Positions 17,337 through 26,465 of a DNA stretch of 64,000 nt are shown here, in pieces. Source of the DNA: JADCRZ01 sp965200945 (GTDB lineage Bacteria; Bacteroidota; Bacteroidia; Chitinophagales; Chitinophagaceae). Each line of letters begins with the position of its first letter. The stretch's first letter is position 1. The notes beneath the pieces were generated by a model that was not told the DNA's origin, searched no databases, and saw only the letters and a program-made list of their open reading frames with translations. The translations under genes and the position numbers were made by a program. The DNA is taken from the NCBI GenBank assembly GCA_965200945.1, contig OZ241749.1, forward strand, positions 1,984,001 to 2,048,000, read 5' to 3'.

Positions 17337-18035
17337 TCAGCGCATGATGCGAACGGTACGCTTTTCAATACGCTTTTCGTAACCGGCGCCCTGGAAGATG
17401 CGGTGCACAAAAATGCCCGGTACATGGATCTGGTCGGGATCGAGTTCACCGGCTGGTACGAGCTGTTCAACTTCGGCGATCGTAATAGTGCCTGCCTTGG
17501 CCATGGAAGTAGAAAAATTGCGGGTTGTTTTACGGAAAACCAGGTTGCCCATCGTATCGCCTTTCCAGGCTTTCACCAGCGAAAAATCGGCCGTGAGCGC
17601 CATTTCCATCAGATAATGTTTTCCTCCGAATTCTCTTACTTCTTTGCCTTCCTGGATCTCGGTTCCATACCCCGCCGGCGTATAAAAAGCCGGTATTCCC
17701 ATACCAGCCATTTCGATCCGGGTTGCAAGCGTGCCTTGTGGTACCAGGTCAACTTCCAGCTCTCCGCTGAGAAGCTGCCGTTCGAATTCAGCGTTCTCCC
17801 CTACATACGAACTGATCATTTTTTTGATCTGTTTTTGCCTGAGCAACAAACCAAGTCCGAACTGGTCGACACCTGCATTATTGGAGATACAGGTAAGGCC
17901 CTCGATTCCTTTTTCGACAAGAGCCCCGATAGCGTTTTCCGGAATACCGCACAGTCCAAAACCACCCACCATAATAACAGCCCCGTCAGGGATATCGGCG
18001 ATGGCTACTCTTGCGTCTGTAACTGTTTTATTCAT
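17337..18035 (-). CDS. scoA: 3-oxoacid CoA-transferase subunit A
   Basis: The alpha subunit (232 aa). Conserved segments: DGAVIMVGGFGLCGIPENA, LTCISNNAGVDQFGLG, LVPQGTLATRIEMAGMGIPA and AFYTPAGYGT. It forms the working enzyme with scoB, the third gene of the unit, and is the first gene here, reading away from DUF4296. Confidence 0.93.
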   Translation of the reverse strand: MNKTVTDARVAIADIPDGAVIMVGGFGLCGIPENAIGALVEKGIEGLTCISNNAGVDQFGLGLLLRQKQIKKMISSYVGENAEFERQLLSGELEVDLVPQGTLATRIEMAGMGIPAFYTPAGYGTEIQEGKEVREFGGKHYLMEMALTADFSLVKAWKGDTMGNLVFRKTTRNFSTSMAKAGTITIAEVEQLVPAGELDPDQIHVPGIFVHRIFQGAGYEKRIEKRTVRIMR

Positions 18036-18074
18036 ACAGCAGGAATATTGTGATACATGTGAAGGCCGGCATTC

Positions 18075-18431
18075 TTATTTACTCATGGGCTTACCCGGCA
18101 GATTAAAAGCCCGCTGTTCCCGTACGCCCCGTTCGGAGAGAGAATCAAGCAATCTTTTGAACATGCCCGGCTTGGCCGCATAAAATTTAAAACTTGTATA
18201 ATAATCTTCTTCCGCAACCTTGTTGAGCGTAAAAATTTGCTGGTACAGTTTCATTCTTTCCAGCTTCTGGTTCCTGGTAGAATCACGACTCACATATCCC
18301 GTTACCCATTCATCGGCCTGCACCATTTCCCACATTACTTTGGTCATTTTATCCTGGGGCAGGATATGGGCGGATTCTCTCTTGCACGACATCATAGTCA
18401 GCAAAAGAATGGCGATAAAGAGTTTGTTCAT
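18075..18431 (-). CDS. DUF4296 lipoprotein
   Basis: 118 aa with a lipoprotein signal (LFIAILLLTMMSC, lipobox cysteine followed by KRES). The part KMTKVMWEMVQADEW matches the DUF4296 family of small Bacteroidetes lipoproteins; function unknown. Its ATG overlaps the stop of the DUF4835 gene (4 bases), which points to translational coupling. Last gene of the bamD-rpoZ-coaBC operon. Confidence 0.85.
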   Translation of the reverse strand: MNKLFIAILLLTMMSCKRESAHILPQDKMTKVMWEMVQADEWVTGYVSRDSTRNQKLERMKLYQQIFTLNKVAEEDYYTSFKFYAAKPGMFKRLLDSLSERGVREQRAFNLPGKPMSK

Positions 18432-19348
18432 CGCAGTTCCTGTTTATACCGGTTTGCGTTGGTAACGTCCAGTTTTGCTAGAATGTCGCTTGCCCTTGAT
18501 TTCTCATCGGGGGTTCCCTTCTTAAATATATTGATGAACTCTGAGTTTCTACCCAGTAAGAAAAATTGCAGGATCATCGCGTTTGGCGCGTCCGTGCTGA
18601 TGTTGTTCAACATGTTCAGCGTATTGAGGATCGATTTTCGGGCGTCGCCTTCGCTGTCGGCAAGCTTATCCATTCCGAGCCGGAAGTAGGTGTAGATCGC
18701 ATCATGCATGAGCGTGTACCGGCTGTTGGTCAGGTTTTCAATGAGCCAGTAGCGGTTTCTTTGTCCGTCGAAAGCTTTCCAGCCCTGTATGTCCCTGCCA
18801 TCGGGCGCATTGTTCACGATGTTCTGCGCTTTTTGGAAGTATGCGTCCCCTCCTTTCAGGGAGAATGAATCAAAATCCAGTCCGATGATCATATTGGCAT
18901 AGAAGGCAAAGATGGCGGTAAGGTTCGACGTGGTGGGATCGGTTCCCGACACGCGGTTTTCATTAAATTCGATGGCCTGGTATTCCACGTACTTGAAAGC
19001 CACGTTATCGTCCATGAAGTTCATCAGCGGCGTTTCGTACGCAGAATTGTACACCGGCCTCGCTGCCTGTACGATCAGGGACGACTGGTAAAAATTATTA
19101 TCCGCCTGGTTGATGGTGAGCATGAAATTGCAGACGATCTTTTCCGTTGGCTGAAATGTTTCACCCGTCCATTTCCGTGAATTCATAAAATTGTTCAGGG
19201 CCGCCTGAAGGGTCTGAAAGATCTTTTTGTCTGTCTGCGAGTTGATCCTGGCAGAGTTGATGGTTACTTTGGCCTGAAGTTCCTGGGCTTGCAATGAAGA
19301 AACCGCCAGGCTGCTGAGCAAGCAAAGAAGAAAAATGTGTTTAGGCAT
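18428..19348 (-). CDS. DUF4835 secreted protein (PorD-like, T9SS-associated)
   Basis: 306 aa with a signal peptide (LLCLLSSLAVSSLQAQ, then ELQAKVTINSARI). The start of the mature part (VTINSARINSQTDKKIFQTL) and FNENRVSGTDPTTSNLTA are the pattern of DUF4835 proteins, which have been named PorD in connection with type IX secretion. It overlaps coaBC by 8 bases and DUF4296 by 4, the usual Bacteroidetes order. Exact role in secretion is not shown by the sequence. Confidence 0.8.
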   Translation of the reverse strand: MPKHIFLLCLLSSLAVSSLQAQELQAKVTINSARINSQTDKKIFQTLQAALNNFMNSRKWTGETFQPTEKIVCNFMLTINQADNNFYQSSLIVQAARPVYNSAYETPLMNFMDDNVAFKYVEYQAIEFNENRVSGTDPTTSNLTAIFAFYANMIIGLDFDSFSLKGGDAYFQKAQNIVNNAPDGRDIQGWKAFDGQRNRYWLIENLTNSRYTLMHDAIYTYFRLGMDKLADSEGDARKSILNTLNMLNNISTDAPNAMILQFFLLGRNSEFINIFKKGTPDEKSRASDILAKLDVTNANRYKQELR

Positions 19349-20537
19349 AAACCAGTTTTATAATCTCGTCAACAATATCTTTTGCAACGGCCTGTTTGGG
19401 CTTCCGGGGGTAAGTGATCGGTTCCCCACCCTTTTTGAAAATGGTGATCTTGTTTGTATCATGTCCGAAACCGGCCCCTTCATCTTTCAGTGAATTCAAT
19501 ACCATCATATCGGCATTTTTGACCGCCAGTTTTTTCAGTGCGTTCTCATGTTCGTCCGTTGTTTCGAGTGAGAACCCGATCACAACCTGTCCTTCTTTTT
19601 TAGATTCGCCCAATGTTTTCAGGATATCTTTAGAACGGGCAAGTTCGAGCGTAAGTGTTGCATCTTTCTTTTTTATTTTTTCCGCCTCCACTTTTACAGG
19701 GGCATAATCCGCCACTGCCGCCGCCATCAGCGCAATGTCGCTGGAAGCAAAATGTTCCATGCAGGCATCAAACATTTCCTTTGCCGACTCTACCCTGATC
19801 ACCTGCATACCCGTTGGGCTGAACCGAACTGAAGACGGTCCCAGAACAAGCGTTACTAAGGCACCCCGGCGAACCAGTTCTCCAGCCAGTGCGACCCCCA
19901 TTTTGCCTGATGATCGGTTACCAATAAACCTTACAGGATCCAGCGGCTCATGGGTGGGCCCCGCTGTAACCAGCGCTTTTTTACCGGATAGCTCTTTACC
20001 TGAAAATATCTCGGTTGCCAGAAATGCGGCGATCTGTTCTGGCTCCGCCATTCTTCCATCTCCTGTCAGCCCGCTGGCCAGCTCTCCCCATTGTACAGGC
20101 ATCACGCTGTTACCATACGACCTGACTGTTTCAATGTTGCGCCGTGTAGCCGGATGATGCCACATGTCCTCATCCATGGCAGGGGCTACAACCACCGGGC
20201 ATGTTGCCGACAAGTAGGTGGCGAGGAGCAGATTGTCACAAAGACCGGCAGCCATTTTTGCAAGCGTGTTGCAGCTGAGGGGAGCGATCAGCATCACGTC
20301 AGCCCATCGGCCCAACATCACATGGTTGGACCACACCTCCTCTGAGAAAAATTCTTCGAGCACAGGATTTTTCGATAGGGTGGAAAGCGTAAGTGAGGAT
20401 ACAAAGCTTTTGGCAGCGGGAGTAACGATCACCTTTACTTCAGCCCCCTCTTTGATGAGAAGGCGGATCAGCATTTGAACTTTGTAGGCCGCAATGCTAC
20501 CTGTGATACCGATTAATATCTTCTTGCCGGCAAACAT
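19341..20537 (-). CDS. coaBC: bifunctional phosphopantothenoylcysteine decarboxylase/synthetase CoaBC
   Basis: Two steps of coenzyme A synthesis: joining 4'-phosphopantothenate with cysteine (CoaB) and decarboxylation (CoaC, FMN-dependent). The 398-aa protein has the CoaC part first (ILIGITGSIAAYK, active-site HxxL-type flavoprotein, VAPAMDEDMWHHPATRRN) and CoaB from about 190 (ALVTAGPTHEPLDPVRFIGN, SSGKMGVALA, AAVADYAP). Third gene of the operon after bamD and rpoZ, behind an internal hairpin. Confidence 0.96.
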   Translation of the reverse strand: MFAGKKILIGITGSIAAYKVQMLIRLLIKEGAEVKVIVTPAAKSFVSSLTLSTLSKNPVLEEFFSEEVWSNHVMLGRWADVMLIAPLSCNTLAKMAAGLCDNLLLATYLSATCPVVVAPAMDEDMWHHPATRRNIETVRSYGNSVMPVQWGELASGLTGDGRMAEPEQIAAFLATEIFSGKELSGKKALVTAGPTHEPLDPVRFIGNRSSGKMGVALAGELVRRGALVTLVLGPSSVRFSPTGMQVIRVESAKEMFDACMEHFASSDIALMAAAVADYAPVKVEAEKIKKKDATLTLELARSKDILKTLGESKKEGQVVIGFSLETTDEHENALKKLAVKNADMMVLNSLKDEGAGFGHDTNKITIFKKGGEPITYPRKPKQAVAKDIVDEIIKLVYA

Positions 20538-20559
20538 AGATTTCAGGATGTCTGTAAAT

Positions 20560-20589
20560 CAAAAACGACAGTATAACCTGTCGTTTTTG
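20560..20589 (-). terminator. hairpin between rpoZ and coaBC
   Basis: A perfect 12-bp stem (20560-20571 with 20578-20589) and 6-base loop. On the minus strand the 3' arm ends in TTTTTG. It could end part of the bamD-rpoZ transcripts or act as an RNA-processing or stability element inside the operon. Confidence 0.6.
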
Positions 20590-20611
20590 TAGAATATAAA
20601 GGTAAAAATCT

Positions 20612-20953
20612 TTAGTTGAAGAGATTGTCTTCATTTTTACGGTGATATATCTTGTCTTCCATGAATTCCTGGGTGGCAAGCAAAGCAGGGTTCGGCATTC
20701 TCTCGTATGCACGGGAAATCTCGATCTGCTCTTTGTTTTCATGGATCTCTTCCAGGCTGTCTGTATGGCTGGCGAACTCTTCCAGTTTATTGTGAAGCTC
20801 CTCTTTTAGCGTGATATTGATCTGATTGGCTCTTTTGGAGATGATCGCGATCGACTCATACAGGTTGCCTGTCTTGTTCTTTATGTCGGTGAGGTTTTTA
20901 GTCTCGGCAGTATTGGTGGTATTGGTGCTAAGTTGTCTTCTTAGTTTGCTCAT
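20612..20953 (-). CDS. rpoZ: RNA polymerase omega-like subunit (Bacteroidetes type)
   Basis: 113 aa. The core NLYESIAIISKRANQIN resembles the conserved omega segment (where the E. coli form has a similar R-A-x-Q motif), which helps assemble RNA polymerase. It is longer and acidic at the C-terminus (YHRKNEDNLFN end). The start overlaps the end of bamD by 26 bases; this bamD-rpoZ-coaBC order supports the call. Confidence 0.82.
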   Translation of the reverse strand: MSKLRRQLSTNTTNTAETKNLTDIKNKTGNLYESIAIISKRANQINITLKEELHNKLEEFASHTDSLEEIHENKEQIEISRAYERMPNPALLATQEFMEDKIYHRKNEDNLFN

Positions 20954-21749
20954 TTTTTAATTCTTTATTGGTATTAATAGCCGATTGTGAAGTGCTCAGA
21001 TATCTTTCCACATCTTTCATCAATTTGCTGGAAGGATATTTATCGATAAAATCATTGCATTCAGTGATCACCTGCGTATAACGTTCAGGCTTCTTTTCTT
21101 CCACACTAAGACCAGCATACTGGTAATAGGAATGGATGATCTGCAGCTTGTACGCATCGCTTCTGTCCGAATCCGGATAGTTGTTCATCAGGTTGGTATA
21201 AGCAATCGCGGCTGCCTTGAACTGGCCTACATTAAAGTAAAGTTCGGCATTCTTCGCTTCCTTCGCTTCGAGCTTTGTCCGGCATTTGTCGATGATTTCC
21301 GTAGCTTCTTTCACACGGGTCGACCCCTGGTGGGTGTTGATGAAAGTTTGCATGAACCCGATCGCTTTATGTGTATTTGTTTGGTCCAGTTCAACTTTAG
21401 GTGATTGTTTGTAAAAAGCGAACGCCCGCATGTAGCTCATCTCCTCCGCTTTTGCACTGGTAGGAAATACTTCCACGAATCCTTTGTAGAGGTTTTCAGC
21501 GTTCATGTAATCGTGCATGTAGTAGGCACAATATGCGTATTTGTAATAGACGTTCTCGAATTTTTCGGTGCCTTTCAGGATGGGAAAAAGCTCTTCGAAG
21601 AGCTGCTGGGCGTAATTATATTTTTTCTTGTCGTAGTATTCATTCGCCATCTTCAGCTTGTAATCATAGTCATGACTTTTCTGGACTTTGGCAAATTTCG
21701 AGCAGGAAAAAAGGGAAACACAGACCAAAAGCAGGAAAAGATTGCGCAT
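20928..21749 (-). CDS. bamD: outer membrane assembly lipoprotein BamD
   Basis: BamD is a TPR lipoprotein of the BAM complex that inserts beta-barrels into the outer membrane. The 273-aa product has a lipobox (LLVCVSLFSCSKFAK), then TPR-like helices (MANEYYDKKKYNYAQQLFEE, KYAYCAYYMHDYMNAENLYK, AIAYTNLMNNYPDSDRSDAY). First gene of the operon. It overlaps rpoZ by 26 bases. Confidence 0.93.
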   Translation of the reverse strand: MRNLFLLLVCVSLFSCSKFAKVQKSHDYDYKLKMANEYYDKKKYNYAQQLFEELFPILKGTEKFENVYYKYAYCAYYMHDYMNAENLYKGFVEVFPTSAKAEEMSYMRAFAFYKQSPKVELDQTNTHKAIGFMQTFINTHQGSTRVKEATEIIDKCRTKLEAKEAKNAELYFNVGQFKAAAIAYTNLMNNYPDSDRSDAYKLQIIHSYYQYAGLSVEEKKPERYTQVITECNDFIDKYPSSKLMKDVERYLSTSQSAINTNKELKNEQTKKTT

Positions 21750-21825
21750 AGAAAGCTTAAGATTGTCAATAAACTACAAATATGCTAAATAATAACGATT
21801 CTTCACAGGCTTTCTCGTTAACGAT

Positions 21826-21860
21826 AATGTAAAAACCCTCTTGTCGAGGGTTTTTACATT
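21826..21860 (-). terminator. terminator of the OmpA gene
   Basis: A perfect 15-bp stem (21826-21840 with 21846-21860) with a 5-base loop lies between the OmpA gene end and the bamD start, both on the minus strand. The stem carries A/T runs on both outer sides. Confidence 0.75.
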
Positions 21861-21882
21861 ATATCAGAAAGATAAATTCAGC

Positions 21883-23514
21883 TTATTTTTTTCTTCTCAG
21901 GTTCGGAGAAGGAGCAGGTACTGAGTTAGGCACATCTTCGGAAGTGGCTTCTTTCAGGTCTACTGTGTTCGTATCACCACCGGCTTCGCCGTACTTGAAT
22001 ACAAATCTGTCCTGGGAGATGCCTTCTTTTTCGACCATGTAGTTGATCACGGTGTTAACACGATCCCAGCTGAGCTGTTGAGCAGCTTTGTTGGATTCCC
22101 CATAACCTACAACTGCTACACGGCACTGTGCGTTGGTGCGCATTTTTTCCGCTACCGTGGCAAGAACTGCTTTGGCGTCGTTACTCATGGCTACGGTGCG
22201 GCCTTTGAAGCTTACGCTTGGCAGGTCACCGATACCGCAGGAACCTTTAGCAGGCATTGTTTTCAGCAGTGAATCGAGCACTTCGCAGCATGCAGGGGGA
22301 GGACATTTACCAACACCATCAGCATCTACCGGCTGGCACTGTGTGGGAGTAACCAGTTCTTTATCCTTGTAGTCAGGTACACCGTCACCATCTGTATCGC
22401 GGCTTACACCATGAGAATCAACAGGAGCACCGGCCGGAGTGTTTGGTTCGTGATCGAACTGGTCGGTAATACCATCACCATCTGCATCGTCCAGAACTGG
22501 TTTAGGCAGTTTCATGTGCTTAGGCTGGTTGATTTCATTGTAGGCATAGTCGAGTGGGTTAACCCACCAGAGCGGTTCGATTGATTTTTTACCGATGTTG
22601 AGGTTCAAACCAACAGAGAGGTAGTTGAAACCATCGTTGCTTGGACCGAGGATACGACCGTTGTTAACACCGATTGTATTCTGGTAACGCTGACCGTCGA
22701 GCAGGTCGGAACCGGTGAAGGTGTAACGATCTTCCAGTGCAAGGTTGATTCTTTTGCTGAGTTTGAAGGCCAGACCAAGACCGATGGAAGCAGTCGGTGT
22801 AAAAGGAAGGCCAAACAATTTCTTCTGCTGCAGACCATTGCTTTCACCACCTGTTTCGTACGTATCATCCATCAGGTTCTTCAGGGCTTTCTTAGTATCA
22901 CCCTTATTTGAGTTGTTGTTACCGGCTACGCTGGCAAAATTGTAAGGAGTGGTACCGTTAAGTGCGTTCACTTTTGTGCTCCACCAGGCTGCACCTACAC
23001 CAGCGATGGCGTATACAAGCACTTTAGACTGATCTTTGTGGAATTTGATGTTGTTCAGAGAGATCACGCTTTCGATCGAGAAATCCTGAATTTTGCTTTT
23101 GTAGTTGTCGTAAACCGGAGTGGTACCGGGGTAACGTGAAAAAGCATCGCTTTTGCCTACCGACCTGGATTTCCAGTTGAGGCCTTTTGCAATACCATAA
23201 GTATATTCAGCACGGAGAGAAACTACATAACCAAGAGATTTTCTTACATGAGCTCCGAAACCACCGGTTGGGAACACGGAAGGCACATCACCACCCACAT
23301 TGAACGCACCGCCTTTGATCCCTATTTCCCACTGATTTTTTGGTTTGGCAGGAAAAGGATAGGCATTGTTCTTAAATTCATTGTGCTGAGGGAGGTTTTT
23401 CTTTGAGATCAGCGAAGAATCCATCACGTCATAACCCGTCGTCGTTTGGGCGAACGCCCCCAACGCAAAGAGGGATAAGAAGCCCGTGAACAAAAAGTAC
23501 TTTTTACTTGCCAT
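21883..23514 (-). CDS. OmpA-family outer membrane protein with thrombospondin type 3-like calcium repeats
   Basis: 543 aa. Signal peptide (LFTGFLSLFALGAFAQ), an N-terminal beta-barrel (about 50-320), acidic repeats DADGDGITDQFDHEPNTP and DTDGDGVPDYKDKE (type 3 thrombospondin-like, calcium binding), a Cys-rich link and a C-terminal OmpA-like peptidoglycan-binding domain (about 420-520, with VAVVGYGESNKAAQQLSWDR). The peptidoglycan anchor diverges from the usual NGHTD motif. It has its own promoter and terminator. Confidence 0.88.
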   Translation of the reverse strand: MASKKYFLFTGFLSLFALGAFAQTTTGYDVMDSSLISKKNLPQHNEFKNNAYPFPAKPKNQWEIGIKGGAFNVGGDVPSVFPTGGFGAHVRKSLGYVVSLRAEYTYGIAKGLNWKSRSVGKSDAFSRYPGTTPVYDNYKSKIQDFSIESVISLNNIKFHKDQSKVLVYAIAGVGAAWWSTKVNALNGTTPYNFASVAGNNNSNKGDTKKALKNLMDDTYETGGESNGLQQKKLFGLPFTPTASIGLGLAFKLSKRINLALEDRYTFTGSDLLDGQRYQNTIGVNNGRILGPSNDGFNYLSVGLNLNIGKKSIEPLWWVNPLDYAYNEINQPKHMKLPKPVLDDADGDGITDQFDHEPNTPAGAPVDSHGVSRDTDGDGVPDYKDKELVTPTQCQPVDADGVGKCPPPACCEVLDSLLKTMPAKGSCGIGDLPSVSFKGRTVAMSNDAKAVLATVAEKMRTNAQCRVAVVGYGESNKAAQQLSWDRVNTVINYMVEKEGISQDRFVFKYGEAGGDTNTVDLKEATSEDVPNSVPAPSPNLRRKK

Positions 23515-23562
23515 AACTGAATTTTATGTATTGAATTTGAATAAACCCTGTTAATGAATGCA

Positions 23563-23592
23563 CAAAAATATCAATTGGTGAGTAAATACCAA
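23563..23592 (-). promoter_or_regulatory. promoter of the OmpA gene
   Basis: On the minus strand TTG (23592-23590), a 19-base spacer and TATTTTTG (23570-23563) match the Bacteroidetes consensus and lie about 50 bases before the ATG. Confidence 0.6.
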
Positions 23593-23719
23593 ATTTTTTT
23601 GGCCTTACTACGCGATTAACTTCAACAAAATCAATACCAAGACAGCGAAGATTTTCAATCTGTTGCCTGATCTTAATTTTAATTTCTTTATTGTGTAATT
23701 TGCCCTTCTTAATCAAAGA

Positions 23720-24682
23720 ATGAAAATATCACAAGCAATAATAAACGATGAACTGGCTGTTTTTGAAGGAAAATTCAGGAAATATGTAAAAAGCAATGTA
23801 TTATTATTAGACAGGATCATGAGTTTTATTGTAAAACGTAAAGGGAAACAATTACGTCCCATGTTCGTTTTACTCACGGCAAAGCTCTGTGGAGAAATCA
23901 ACGAATCTACTTACCGTGCCGCCTCATTGGTTGAATTACTGCACACTGCGTCCCTTGTTCACGACGATGTTGTCGATGAATCACTTGAAAGACGGGGATT
24001 TTTTTCTACATACGCTTTATGGAAAGCAAAGGTCTCTGTTCTGGTGGGTGATTATCTTCTTGCAAAGGGTCTTTTACTCTCTCTCGACAACAACGATTTC
24101 CGTATTTTGCAGATCTTGTCCGAAGCTGTAAAACAGATGAGTGAAGGCGAATTGCTGCAGATGGAAAAATCGCGCACCCTGAACCTGCAGGAAGACAGCT
24201 ATTTCGAGATCATCAAAAACAAAACAGCTTCCCTTCTAGCTTCGGCCTGCGCCGCCGGCGCTTACTCCACTACCAACAGCGAAGAGTATGCAGGGAAAAT
24301 GAGGGCTTTCGGAGAAAATGTCGGCATCGCCTTCCAGATCAAGGACGATCTTTTTGATTACGGGTATGAAGATGTGGGAAAGCCCACCGGCAATGATATC
24401 AAGGAGAGAAAGATAACTCTCCCCATGATCTATACCCTCGACAAGGCAACGAAAGCCAAGAAGCGCCAGATCATTTATGTGATCAAAAACCAGAACAAGG
24501 ACAAGGAAAAAGTCAACGAACTCATCCAGGACGTGATCAATGCCGGGGGTGTGCAATACGCCACCGAAAAAATGTTCCAGTACCGCGACAAGGCCCTTGA
24601 GATCCTGTACCAGTTCCCTGAAACCGACATGCGCCGGGGACTGGAAGAACTGGTCAGGTTTACCACCGACCGGAAATACTGA
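23720..24682 (+). CDS. trans-polyprenyl diphosphate synthase
   Basis: Makes a long-chain polyprenyl diphosphate (probably the menaquinone side chain) by adding isopentenyl units. The 320-aa protein carries KGKQLRPMFVLL, the first aspartate motif LVHDDVVDESLERRG and the second DDLFDYGYEDVGKPTGND, as in octaprenyl/heptaprenyl synthases (IspB/HepT type). Product length cannot be told. It is 70 bases before recJ on the same strand. Confidence 0.94.
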   Translation: MKISQAIINDELAVFEGKFRKYVKSNVLLLDRIMSFIVKRKGKQLRPMFVLLTAKLCGEINESTYRAASLVELLHTASLVHDDVVDESLERRGFFSTYALWKAKVSVLVGDYLLAKGLLLSLDNNDFRILQILSEAVKQMSEGELLQMEKSRTLNLQEDSYFEIIKNKTASLLASACAAGAYSTTNSEEYAGKMRAFGENVGIAFQIKDDLFDYGYEDVGKPTGNDIKERKITLPMIYTLDKATKAKKRQIIYVIKNQNKDKEKVNELIQDVINAGGVQYATEKMFQYRDKALEILYQFPETDMRRGLEELVRFTTDRKY

Positions 24683-24752
24683 TCCGCATCTCCGGTTGAA
24701 ATAAATTCGAGGCTGCCCCCCAGTCATCTTAATAACTGTTCTGACAACAACG

Positions 24753-26465
24753 ATGCTGATGGAGAAACGATGGAGCATAAAAAAAGCTGACACTGCAAAA
24801 ATAGATGACCTGCATGCCTCCTTGCGCATACATCCCATGCTCTGTAACCTGCTTGTACAGCGGGGCCTTACATCGTACGCTCAATGCAGGAATTTCTTTC
24901 GCCCACAGATCTCCGACCTGCACAGCCCCTGGCTTATAAAAGACATGGACAAGGCCGTAAACCGGATCCTTGTGGCACTGGCCCGGAAAGAGAAGATACT
25001 TGTGTACGGCGACTATGATGTAGACGGTACCACTTCCGTTGCCCTGATGTACCAGTACCTTTGCAGCATCTACGATCACCGCCTCCTCAATTTTTATATC
25101 CCTCACCGGTATCATGAAGGATACGGCATCAGCCTGCAAGGGATCGAGTTTGCCCACACGAATGATTATTCTTTGATCGTGTCGCTCGATTGTGGTGTAA
25201 AATCTACTGAGCTCATCACCTATGCCAAGACCCTGGGGATCGATTTCATTGTCTGCGATCACCACCTGCCCGATGATATTCTTCCTCCTGCCGTCGCCAT
25301 CCTCAATCCCAAACAGTCTGATTGCGGTTACCCCTGCAAAGACCTATGCGGTTGCGGGATCGGTTTTAAACTCATCTGCGCCCTTACTGAACAGCTGGGC
25401 CTTCCCTCCGACCTGGCTACCCGGTACCTCGATCTCGTGGTAACCGCCATAGCAGCCGATATTGTATCGATCACCGGAGAGAACCGCATCCTGGCTCATT
25501 TCGGGCTGAAAAAGATCAATGAAAATCCTTGTCCCGGCATCAAGGCGCTGATCCAGCTGAGTGGCATACAGAAAATACTCAATATATCGAACGTCGTGTT
25601 TGTGATCGCGCCCCGGGTGAATGCGGCGGGAAGAATGGATGATGCCCGGAAAGCTGTCTCTCTTTTCATTGAAAAAGACTACCAGGCCGCTGTCGCCATC
25701 GCTACACAGCTCCACTCCGACAATGCAGACCGCAAACAGACAGATACCAGCATCACCGAAGAAGCCCTGGCTCTGATCGAACTGGACTCTTCTCTTATCA
25801 ACCGCAAATCGACCGTGCTCTACAAACCCCACTGGCACAAAGGCGTAGTGGGCATTGTGGCTTCCCGGCTGATAGACCGGTACTACCGCCCCACCATCGT
25901 GCTCACACAAAGCGGTGCGGTAGTGGCGGGCAGCGCAAGAAGCGTTCACGGGTTTAACCTGTATGAAGCGATTCATGCCTGCCGCGAACACCTAATCGGG
26001 TACGGAGGCCATTACGCCGCAGCCGGACTCACCCTCCTGCCAGAAAAAGTCGATGCTTTCATCCTCATGTTCGAGGAAGTGGTTTCTTCCACCATCCTCC
26101 CCGACCTGCTCATTCCCGAGCTTACCATTGATGCCGAAGCAAGATTTCCTTTGCTGACCGCTTCTTTCTATAATATTCTCCGGCAGATGGAACCTTTCGG
26201 TCCCGACAACCTGCGGCCGGTCTTTATTTCGCGGAACATCAGCCAGCATATGTATTCGAAAGTTGTTAAAGAACAGCATATCCGGTTCTCCCTCCAGCAG
26301 GACGATGTGTGGATGAACGGCATAGGCTTCAACATGGCAGACAAATTTCCCCTGCTTCAGATGCAAAAGCCCATCGACATTGTTTATTCCCTCGACGAAA
26401 ATGAGTGGAACAACGAAAAAAGGCTCCAATTGAAAGTGATCGATTTCCGCCTGTCCGGATGCTGA
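24753..26465 (+). CDS. recJ: single-stranded-DNA exonuclease RecJ
   Basis: 5'-3' exonuclease on single-stranded DNA in recombination and repair. 570 aa, full length. DHH motifs: VYGDYDVDGTTSVALMY, SLDCGV, IVCDHHLPDD, and the DHHA1 part with GVVGIVASRLIDRYYRP and GYGGHYAAAGLTLLPEK; an OB-like C-terminal part follows. Its stop overlaps the start of the next gene. Confidence 0.96.
   Translation: MLMEKRWSIKKADTAKIDDLHASLRIHPMLCNLLVQRGLTSYAQCRNFFRPQISDLHSPWLIKDMDKAVNRILVALARKEKILVYGDYDVDGTTSVALMYQYLCSIYDHRLLNFYIPHRYHEGYGISLQGIEFAHTNDYSLIVSLDCGVKSTELITYAKTLGIDFIVCDHHLPDDILPPAVAILNPKQSDCGYPCKDLCGCGIGFKLICALTEQLGLPSDLATRYLDLVVTAIAADIVSITGENRILAHFGLKKINENPCPGIKALIQLSGIQKILNISNVVFVIAPRVNAAGRMDDARKAVSLFIEKDYQAAVAIATQLHSDNADRKQTDTSITEEALALIELDSSLINRKSTVLYKPHWHKGVVGIVASRLIDRYYRPTIVLTQSGAVVAGSARSVHGFNLYEAIHACREHLIGYGGHYAAAGLTLLPEKVDAFILMFEEVVSSTILPDLLIPELTIDAEARFPLLTASFYNILRQMEPFGPDNLRPVFISRNISQHMYSKVVKEQHIRFSLQQDDVWMNGIGFNMADKFPLLQMQKPIDIVYSLDENEWNNEKRLQLKVIDFRLSGC

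Noticed and set aside
17178..18053. 291-codon plus-strand frame opposite scoA
   Set aside because: Shadow of scoA and its flanks; unlikely amino acid make-up.
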